Source of the DNA: an uncultured Treponema sp. | Lineage (GTDB): Bacteria; Spirochaetota; Spirochaetia; Treponematales; Treponemataceae | Reading direction: 5' to 3' | DNA length: 5,009 nt | Assembly (NCBI GenBank): GCA_905372345.1 | Contig: CAJPPE010000157.1 | Span: 1 to 5,009 of the forward strand | Shown here: positions 1-5,009 of the stretch, in pieces | Numbering within the stretch: position 1 is the first letter of the stretch | How the letters are laid out: each line of letters starts with the position of its first letter | The notes under the pieces: model-generated | Databases searched by the model: none | What the model saw: only the letters and a program-made list of their open reading frames with translations | Told to the model about the DNA's origin: nothing | Translations under genes and position numbers: made by a program

Positions 1-448
1 GTTTATGTATGTCAATCAGTTTTTTAACAGCTTTATTATTTCACAGCTTTACAGGCTCCCAAAAGAAGATGCTCCAGGTTTTTTCAATCAACTTTTAAGA
101 CATCTTTTTATCACTCCGCCAAAAGAATATAGAAAACAAGCTATAGAAATAAAAGCAGGAGAAACTATTTTTAATTATGAAGATGAATCAAGTGAAATTT
201 ATTACATAATAGAAGGAAGCGTAAGTGTTACAAGATTGAACAAAATCCTGAATTTCGGAAAAGGAGATTTGTTTGGGGAGCTTGCCTGTCTTTTAAACGG
301 GAAAAGGACGGGCACGGCTATTGCGGAAACCGACTGCCTTTTAGCAGTTATTCCTGAAAAACTTTTTTTAGAAGCGATTTCAATCGATGGAAATGTTTCA
401 AGGCAGGCCTTAAAAATTTTAGCCGAATCTTTAATCGACCAAAATTGA
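1..448 (+). CDS. Cyclic-nucleotide-binding domain protein, C-terminal part (5' end outside window)
   Basis: The readable protein ends in a cyclic-nucleotide-binding (CRP/PKA-type) beta-barrel domain. Counting from the ATG at base 5, the barrel covers roughly residues 45-125: it opens with IKAGETIF (49-56), continues with the IYYIIEGSVSV strand-turn (65-75), and carries the phosphate-binding cassette FGELACLLNGKRTGTA (90-105). Gly91, Glu92 and Arg101, the positions that normally contact ribose and phosphate, are all present, so cAMP or cGMP binding is plausible. After the barrel only about 22 residues remain, so no helix-turn-helix follows and this is not a CRP-type transcription factor in the visible part. 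The ATG at base 5 has only four bases before it, the frame is open to the window edge and no ribosome binding site can be seen, so I treat the gene as 5'-truncated; more domains may lie upstream. Stop is TGA at 446-448. The partner domain or output is unknown. Confidence 0.8.
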   Translation, partial: FMYVNQFFNSFIISQLYRLPKEDAPGFFNQLLRHLFITPPKEYRKQAIEIKAGETIFNYEDESSEIYYIIEGSVSVTRLNKILNFGKGDLFGELACLLNGKRTGTAIAETDCLLAVIPEKLFLEAISIDGNVSRQALKILAESLIDQN

Positions 449-455
449 AATTGAA

Positions 456-489
456 AGAACCTCGAAAAATTTCAGTTCTTCGAGGTTCT
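456..489. terminator. Bidirectional hairpin terminator between convergent genes
   Basis: AGAACCTCGAA (456-466) pairs perfectly with TTCGAGGTTCT (479-489), an 11-bp stem around a 12-base loop. It starts 7 bases after the stop of the plus-strand gene and lies 8 bases beyond the stop of the minus-strand transporter gene. Downstream of the stem the plus strand is T-rich but interrupted (CTTAAACTTATTTCTTTTTA), and the minus strand continues TTCAATTTCAATTTT, so neither side has a clean U-tract. AGAAC (456-460) could also pair with GTTCT (475-479), a shorter competing fold. Position and symmetry argue for a shared terminator; its strength is uncertain. Confidence 0.65.
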
Positions 490-497
490 GCTTAAAC

Positions 498-1754
498 TTA
501 TTTCTTTTTATTAATCAGCTTTAAGGTATAGTTTCCTAAAAAACCTCCGGCAACAAGGAAAATTAAGAATATCCATCCTGAAAGTGAAAAGTTTGCAATT
601 GGAGTATACAAGGCACCGACATTACATCCGTTTGAGAGCCTTGTTCCGAAACCCATCGCAAAACCGCCGATTGCAAAAACGATAACGTCTTTTACCCTAA
701 TTTTTAACTCCGATGTAAAGCTTTTTGTAAAGCTTCCTGCAAGAAGAAGACATATTGCAGTACCGGCTACAATACCTATGTTTTGAACGAAAACCGGATG
801 CTCGAAGAAAGGCATTGTATAAGGCTTCGGTTTACCTCCGGTAAAAGCAACAATGGAATCAACACTCATACCAAAAAACTTTAACAGTCTTCCGAACCAA
901 AAGCCAAAAGGAGTCGAAGCGCCCCAACCTTCCTTTGTAACACCCATCAAAAGAGTAAACAAAACAGAAAGTAAAACAGCCCCCATAGTTAAAGACCAAG
1001 GTTCAACAAAAAGTTTTTTGTAAGTTGTTTCACTAAAAAATTTATAGTTATGTGTATCAAGTTCTTTTACTGCATCCTGATCTTTTTCGGAACCTACACC
1101 TGAATATTTGTTTTGCTTTTTCCTTTTACTTTCATACATATATGAAATTACAACAACAATGCCTGCAAATAAAGCTGTTACAATGATTGCACCTAGATAT
1201 CCGCCCTTTCCATTTGAAGCAAACCAATCGGGTATAAAGACACCGCTGCCTGTTCCGCTTTTAAATAATGAATCTTTGATCCATGACTGTTTAGCCTGAA
1301 TGGGAAGACCTACAAAAACACCTATTCCGAAAAATAAAAGAGTAATAAGAGCTCGCGGTAAACCCGTAACCAAGTCCGTAAGAGTTCCTGTTGCACAGCA
1401 GGAGGAATAACTCATGCCGAAACCGAATAGGAGGCCTCCTAAGATTAGGCCTAAGTTGATAGGATTAATCCAAAGGTCATAGTTTTTAACATCTCCAAAA
1501 ATAAGAAAGGCAGAAGTAAGAATTGCAGAAATTACGAACATCAACATCAAAGCTCTCATAAGTTTGGTGGAGCCTGTTCGATATGCTCTGTTTACACTTC
1601 CTGCAAAGCCGAACAATGAACGGGTTAAAACATAGCCTAAGGCTATTCCTATAACCCATCTAAAAAATAACATATCCGTCTTTAATAAAGCGGAACCCAA
1701 AACAATGCTTAAAATCAGCACTGCAAAACCGATAATGTTTTCGATTTTTTTCAT
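498..1754 (-). CDS. YeeE/YedE-family sulfur-compound transporter (Sulf_transp)
   Basis: This is a polytopic inner-membrane protein of the YeeE/YedE family, whose best-studied member (TsuA of Spirochaeta thermophila) imports thiosulfate. About ten hydrophobic segments are visible, arranged as two halves joined by a charged, presumably cytoplasmic linker at about residues 207-247. Each half has the family's glycine-rich, cysteine-bearing turn: GFGMSYSSCCATG at 111-123 (Cys119, Cys120) and GFGTRLSNGCNVG at 368-380 (Cys377). An earlier RSLFGFAGSVNRAYR stretch (45-59) matches the place where many relatives have a cysteine, but there is none here. Length, 418 aa, fits the long form of the family. 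The ATG start is well supported by AAGGAG six bases upstream. It is the last gene of a three-gene minus-strand operon after a rhodanese-fused reductase and a permease, which supports a role in sulfur uptake. A selenium-related role, known for some YedE proteins, cannot be excluded; no TusA/YedF-like gene is in view. Family call firm, substrate inferred. Confidence 0.87.
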   Translation of the reverse strand: MKKIENIIGFAVLILSIVLGSALLKTDMLFFRWVIGIALGYVLTRSLFGFAGSVNRAYRTGSTKLMRALMLMFVISAILTSAFLIFGDVKNYDLWINPINLGLILGGLLFGFGMSYSSCCATGTLTDLVTGLPRALITLLFFGIGVFVGLPIQAKQSWIKDSLFKSGTGSGVFIPDWFASNGKGGYLGAIIVTALFAGIVVVISYMYESKRKKQNKYSGVGSEKDQDAVKELDTHNYKFFSETTYKKLFVEPWSLTMGAVLLSVLFTLLMGVTKEGWGASTPFGFWFGRLLKFFGMSVDSIVAFTGGKPKPYTMPFFEHPVFVQNIGIVAGTAICLLLAGSFTKSFTSELKIRVKDVIVFAIGGFAMGFGTRLSNGCNVGALYTPIANFSLSGWIFLIFLVAGGFLGNYTLKLINKKK

Positions 1755-1760
1755 ACAAAA

Positions 1761-1766
1761 CTCCTT
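1761..1766 (-). promoter_or_regulatory. Ribosome binding site of the YeeE-family gene, overlapping the permease stop codon
   Basis: The minus strand reads AAGGAG, six bases before the ATG at 1754-1752. Its first two bases are the last two of the permease TAA stop (1767-1765). Termination on the permease and initiation on the transporter therefore use the same spot, an arrangement that favours translational coupling. Confidence 0.8.
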
Positions 1767-3129
1767 ATAAACTATTATGTACTTTTTCTTTTCGGCGGGT
1801 ACCGAATCTATAAAATAGAAAACCCAGCAACGTCCAAGCTATCAAAAAAAACATTGAACCCTTTGTCAGCTGTGCCGGTGAACCCGGAATTAAAAGAAGG
1901 CCTATAAATATCAAACCTATAAGACCCGAAAAAGCACACATTGTTTTTTCAAATAAATTTTTACCTTTTCTGACTCCTATTATACCCACATAGGTATAAG
2001 CCAATGCAGCCAATACGGAGGCCATATCCACAATCAAAATAATTACTTCTCGTCCTATCCATGGTCCTATTAAACTTATGCCCGTAATAAACAAAATTGC
2101 ATTCGGGTATAAATTCTTATCGTTCTTTTTACCCAAAAAAGCAGGAGAAAGCTTTTCATTGGACAAGGCTCCAAGCAATTTACTGCTGCTTATCATAAAG
2201 CCGTTAATACCTCCGGTAACAGCCGAAAAAATTGCAATGAGTAAAAAGAAAAAACCGATAAAGCCGGTCTTGCTTGTTACTGATGAGGCGACTGCCCACT
2301 CAACCTTAGCAGCTTCTTCAGGGCCATAGCTCAAAGCTCCTATCATGTTTAAAAGGCTGTATAGCAAGATGCCGAAAATTATGGAAATAATCGTAGGCAA
2401 ATGTGTCTTAGACGGAGCAAACCCCAAATCGCAGGACACTTGCGGAACTACATCAAAGCCCACAAACAAAAAAGGAATTATAGCTATTATCGATGCGGTT
2501 TTTGCCAAAGATATTTTATCATAGCCCAAATAATTATCGGAAAAGACTTTTAAATCGCTTTTTCCCAAAATTATAAAAAATAAAACTATAACGATAAGCA
2601 CAAGCGCAGAGCTCATGATGTTTTGTATCTTTGCACTTAAAGAAAGCCCTCTTAAATTGATTATAGTGAAAACTATAATCGGAGCTGAGGCTATAAGAAT
2701 ATCGGCAAGATAGACACTTGTTTGGCCAAAATCATACATATAGCCCCATAGCATCGCTTTACCGAAAATCTTACGCAATATAAGAACATAAGCTGTTGCA
2801 TTTAAAGGTATCATGCTCAAATAACAAAGACTCAATGACCAGCCTACAACAAAACCGTGTACCTTTCCCATATTTGTCAAGGTATAGGAAAATTCACCGC
2901 CCTCGCCTACATGATTGCTAAGCATAACCTGATAAGCCTTTTGTATTACTATAACAAAAAGGCCACCTATACAAAGGCCAAGGACGGTATTTATAACCCC
3001 CGAATTAGGTAAAAAAAGAGTTCCCGGCAAAATAAAAGAACCCCATCCGATAATTGAACCTATTACAAGATTTAAAACATCGAATTTTGACAGCCCCTTT
3101 ACCTTTGCCGGTATTTTTTTATCTTCCAA
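1765..3129 (-). CDS. APC-superfamily amino acid permease
   Basis: A 454-residue membrane protein with about twelve hydrophobic segments, the usual size and layout of amino acid-polyamine-organocation (APC) permeases, which exchange or import amino acids or amines across the inner membrane. The substrate-binding first helix break is GSIIGWGSFILPG (24-36), the APC equivalent of the GxxIGxGIF motif. Further family signs are GEGGEFSYT (75-83) after helix 2, the helix 6 break FVGFDVVPQVS (222-232) and the SSSKLLGALSNEKLSP stretch (314-329) before a charged loop that ends near YPN (341-343). Short basic ends, KVKGLSKF at the N-terminus and RFGTRRKEK at the C-terminus, suggest both termini are cytoplasmic. 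The start is a TTG chosen because AGGA lies eight bases upstream and the first in-frame ATG would come only at residue 69, inside the transmembrane region. It follows the reductase gene by 10 bases and precedes the YeeE-family gene by 10. The substrate cannot be read from sequence; the sulfur context makes a sulfur amino acid a reasonable guess only. Confidence 0.85.
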   Translation of the reverse strand: MEDKKIPAKVKGLSKFDVLNLVIGSIIGWGSFILPGTLFLPNSGVINTVLGLCIGGLFVIVIQKAYQVMLSNHVGEGGEFSYTLTNMGKVHGFVVGWSLSLCYLSMIPLNATAYVLILRKIFGKAMLWGYMYDFGQTSVYLADILIASAPIIVFTIINLRGLSLSAKIQNIMSSALVLIVIVLFFIILGKSDLKVFSDNYLGYDKISLAKTASIIAIIPFLFVGFDVVPQVSCDLGFAPSKTHLPTIISIIFGILLYSLLNMIGALSYGPEEAAKVEWAVASSVTSKTGFIGFFFLLIAIFSAVTGGINGFMISSSKLLGALSNEKLSPAFLGKKNDKNLYPNAILFITGISLIGPWIGREVIILIVDMASVLAALAYTYVGIIGVRKGKNLFEKTMCAFSGLIGLIFIGLLLIPGSPAQLTKGSMFFLIAWTLLGFLFYRFGTRRKEKVHNSL

Positions 3130-3137
3130 AAGCTTTT

Positions 3138-3141
3138 TCCT
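3138..3141 (-). promoter_or_regulatory. Ribosome binding site that decides the permease TTG start
   Basis: The minus strand reads TAGGAAAAAGCTTTTG. AGGA (3141-3138) sits eight bases before TTG (3129-3127), and its first two bases are the last two of the upstream TAG stop codon (3142-3140). No in-frame ATG or GTG is near, so this site fixes TTG as the start. The weaker core and non-ATG start suggest lower initiation here than on the two flanking genes, unless coupled to the upstream gene. Confidence 0.7.
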
Positions 3142-4837
3142 ATCTAAAATTATATTTAGTAACTATCGGCTTTCGGTTTTGAGTAATGTCATTAAAGTAT
3201 TCATAAAGGCTTATGCCTAAAAATGACCCCATAATATTTACTATGTTCTTATATCCCTTTCCTTTCAAAGCACAAAGAGCATTGTAGCTTCTCTGGCTTG
3301 AGCGGCAATGTACATATACCGGTTTATCTTTCGGAATCTCATTCATTCTTTCGCGCAATTGGCTCAAAGGAATATTTACGGCATTTAAAAGATGCCCCGC
3401 TTCAAATTCCTTGGGCTCGCGAACGTCAACAATAAAAGCATTGTTTTCTACAAGCTCTCTTACCATTGTAACTGGAATCTGCTTATACACTCCGTTTAAA
3501 ATATTTAAGCCTACAAGAGCTGCATGGTTAACAATATCCTTTGCAGTCCCGAACATCGGTGAGTAGCAAAGCTCCAACTCTTTTAAGTCCTCCAAGGTTC
3601 CGCCCAACATAATAAATGAAGCTATAACATCTATACGCTTATCGACATTTCCTTTTCCTATTGCTTGTGCTCCTAAAATCTTACCGGAAGGCTTGGCAAA
3701 AATCAGCTTAAAGAAAAGAGGGTGAGCATCCGGCATAAGACCTACCTTATCTCCGGGAATAACATAGACAAAATCGTAATTAATTCCCTGGGCCTGACAT
3801 TCTCTTTCATTGAGACCTGTGCACGCAGCATTATAATCAAAGCATTGGATAACCGAAGAGCCGATAACTCCTGTGTTTCTATGAGGAATGCCGTACATAT
3901 CATCTGCAGCTGCTCTGGCCTGTCTTTGTGCGGGGCCTGCAAGAGTAAGTCTCGTTTTCTTCTTTGTTATAAAATGACTTACTTCAATAGCATCTCCTAC
4001 AGCATAAATATCTTCTACACTGGTACGGTAATTATGATCTACTAAAATAGCTCCCGTCTCTCCAAGTTTTACACCTGCACTTTGAGCTAAAGCAACTTCA
4101 GGACGGACACCCAATGATAGAACAACAGCCCCTGCATCAATCTTTTTGCCGCGCTCAAGGATAATAAAACCGTCTCCTATTTCTTTTATACCATCACCTA
4201 AAACTAAGTTTACGCCCTTATCGTGCAACTCTTTATGAAGAATTTGGGCCATATCATAATCGAACGGAGCCATCACCTGTGGAAGTTTTTCTACAAGGGA
4301 AACATTTTTACCTGCAAGCTTAAAGTTTTCGGCAACCTCAATACCGATAAAACCGGCACCTATAACAGCAATATCTTTTACATTTTGAGCTTTAACATAA
4401 TCATCAAGCTTTTTAATGTCAACAACATTCCTTACGGTAAAGACATGAGGCTTATCATATCCCGTTATAGAAAGCGGAACCACAGGTGATGCTCCCGGAG
4501 AAAGAACTAAAACATCGTAAGATTCTTCAAATTCTGTTCCGGTATTTAAGTCTTTTACCTTAAGGATTTTTTTTGATGAATCGACAGCCAAAACCTCATG
4601 AGAAGTCTTTGCAATAATATTATATTGCTTTTTGAACCGTTCGGGAGTCATCAAAACAAGATTCTCGCTTTCAGGAACAATCCTGCTCAAAAAAAAGGGT
4701 AAAGCACAATTTGAAAAAGATACATTGGGACCTTTTTCAAACATAATGACTTCAGCATTTTCATCCAAGCGTCTAACTCTCGCGGCAACTGAAGCCCCGC
4801 CTGCTACGCCCCCTACAATTACAACTTTCTTTGCCAT
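3140..4837 (-). CDS. CoA-disulfide / NAD(P)H-dependent persulfide reductase with C-terminal rhodanese domain
   Basis: A cytoplasmic FAD flavoprotein of the single-cysteine CoA-disulfide reductase type fused to a rhodanese domain (CoADR-RHD/Npsr class). Such enzymes use NAD(P)H to reduce CoA-disulfide, CoA-persulfide or polysulfide to thiols and H2S. Residues 1-35 form the FAD Rossmann fold (VIVGGVAGGASVAARVRR, 6-23); Cys44 in SFSNCALPF (40-48) is the redox cysteine. The NAD(P)H fold has VIGAGFIGIEVAE (158-170), with Glu183 at the end of the next strand, which hints at NADH. YAVGDA (279-284) and LAGPAQRQARAAAD (299-312) complete the FAD site, and LCYSPMFGTAKD (423-434) supplies the dimer-interface Tyr425. 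The rhodanese domain spans about 457-550: FIVDVREPKEFEAGHL (468-483) and active loop CRSSQRS (511-517) with Cys511. Where relatives carry a second catalytic tyrosine (YYPGA) this protein has LMPDA (367-371). Length 565 aa is normal for the fusion. ATG is preceded by AAGGAG at a six-base gap. It heads the three-gene set. Preferred substrate is not readable. Confidence 0.92.
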   Translation of the reverse strand: MAKKVVIVGGVAGGASVAARVRRLDENAEVIMFEKGPNVSFSNCALPFFLSRIVPESENLVLMTPERFKKQYNIIAKTSHEVLAVDSSKKILKVKDLNTGTEFEESYDVLVLSPGASPVVPLSITGYDKPHVFTVRNVVDIKKLDDYVKAQNVKDIAVIGAGFIGIEVAENFKLAGKNVSLVEKLPQVMAPFDYDMAQILHKELHDKGVNLVLGDGIKEIGDGFIILERGKKIDAGAVVLSLGVRPEVALAQSAGVKLGETGAILVDHNYRTSVEDIYAVGDAIEVSHFITKKKTRLTLAGPAQRQARAAADDMYGIPHRNTGVIGSSVIQCFDYNAACTGLNERECQAQGINYDFVYVIPGDKVGLMPDAHPLFFKLIFAKPSGKILGAQAIGKGNVDKRIDVIASFIMLGGTLEDLKELELCYSPMFGTAKDIVNHAALVGLNILNGVYKQIPVTMVRELVENNAFIVDVREPKEFEAGHLLNAVNIPLSQLRERMNEIPKDKPVYVHCRSSQRSYNALCALKGKGYKNIVNIMGSFLGISLYEYFNDITQNRKPIVTKYNFR

Positions 4838-4843
4838 AAATTT

Positions 4844-4849
4844 CTCCTT
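4844..4849 (-). promoter_or_regulatory. Ribosome binding site of the reductase gene
   Basis: The minus strand reads AAGGAG, six bases ahead of the ATG at 4837-4835. It lies in the 22-base gap after the stop of the upstream gene. This strong site supports the chosen start, which leaves the FAD-binding Rossmann strand beginning directly at residue 4. Confidence 0.8.
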
Positions 4850-4859
4850 AAAATAAAAT

Positions 4860-5009
4860 TTATTCTAAATTGATTTTTTCAAACATTTTTTTATAATATA
4901 AGGCAACATAATCATTTGGAAATATTTCTAAAATCTTATCAAAATATTTACCGGCGGCTTCAACTCCCTTAGTCGATAAGACCTTTAAAGCATTTTCCAT
5001 ATAGTGCTG
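4860..5009 (-). CDS. C-terminal end of an unidentified protein (5' end outside window)
   Basis: On the minus strand a frame is open from the window edge for 49 codons and ends in TAA at 4862-4860. The protein tail includes ENALKVLSTKGVEAAGKYFD, followed by KILEIFPNDYVALYYKK and ends FEKINLE. It is rich in Lys, Glu, Tyr and Ala, with the A..YF..IL...PND..A..Y spacing of a tetratricopeptide-like helical pair. A similar tail closes some class III adenylate/guanylate cyclases, so that is one candidate; a plain TPR protein is another. The frame is coding by its codon use and by the well-placed stop 22 bases before the reductase start, which suggests it may share the transcript. No catalytic part is visible, so no function is assigned. 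Confidence 0.72.
   Translation of the reverse strand, partial: QHYMENALKVLSTKGVEAAGKYFDKILEIFPNDYVALYYKKMFEKINLE

Noticed and set aside
5..448. Reading the left-edge gene as a complete small CRP/FNR-type regulator starting at base 5.
   Set aside because: No helix-turn-helix follows the nucleotide-binding barrel, no ribosome binding site is visible and the frame stays open to the window edge.
441..456. Short tandem ATTGAAATTGAAA just after the left gene's stop codon.
   Set aside because: Two copies of a six-base AT-rich unit are expected by chance here and do not form an array.
498..1754. Naming the transporter as a selenium-specific YedE protein.
   Set aside because: No selenium metabolism gene or TusA/YedF-like partner is in the window, while the neighbouring rhodanese fusion fits sulfur better; sequence alone does not separate the two roles.
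3742..3942. Minus-strand frame of 66 codons overlapping the reductase in another frame.
   Set aside because: It lies fully inside the conserved reductase reading frame and its translation has no family resemblance.
3722..4045. Open plus-strand frame of 107 codons opposite the reductase gene, plus similar frames at 4223-4489, 4632-4856, 2078-2329 and 1108-1299.
   Set aside because: They are antisense shadows of firmly identified proteins, without recognisable domains or convincing ribosome binding sites.
4895..4922. Possible minus-strand promoter inside the end of the right-edge gene: TTTCCA (4922-4917), 16 bases, TATATT (4900-4895).
   Set aside because: The -35 match is only four of six, and such AT-rich hexamers are common by chance in this base composition. 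It lies in coding sequence, so transcript mapping would be needed before calling it.

Overview
The window reads as AT-rich bacterial chromosome. The codon choice, strong AAGGAG-type ribosome binding sites and tight gene packing, together with the mix of families, suggest a host-associated anaerobe. A Treponema of the oral T. denticola type is my best guess from recognition alone; I have no ribosomal or other marker gene to prove it. Nothing looks like a phage, insertion sequence, CRISPR array or RNA gene, and no gene-free stretch exceeds about 50 bases.

Layout from left to right: (1) bases 1-448, plus strand, the 3' part of a gene whose product ends in a cyclic-nucleotide-binding domain without a DNA-binding domain after it; (2) bases 449-497, a convergent intergenic gap holding an 11-bp perfect hairpin that probably ends transcription from both sides; (3) bases 498-4837, three tightly packed minus-strand genes, read right to left: a CoA-disulfide/persulfide reductase with a fused rhodanese domain (565 aa), an APC-superfamily amino acid permease (454 aa, TTG start) and a YeeE/YedE-family sulfur-compound transporter (418 aa); (4) bases 4860-5009, minus strand, the last 49 codons of a further gene that runs off the right edge and sits only 22 bases upstream of the reductase.

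The three complete genes look like one operon. Both internal gaps are 10 bases, and in both the stop codon of the upstream gene overlaps the Shine-Dalgarno sequence of the next one. My reading of the function is import of a reduced sulfur compound (thiosulfate-like, by the YeeE protein), possibly together with a sulfur-containing or other amino acid (by the permease), followed by NAD(P)H-driven reduction of persulfide or CoA-disulfide and sulfane-sulfur transfer by the reductase-rhodanese fusion. The families are solid; the actual substrates are inferred. The most notable details are apparent substitutions at an expected active-site tyrosine in the reductase and at an expected cysteine in the transporter, and the unannotated gene end at the right edge.
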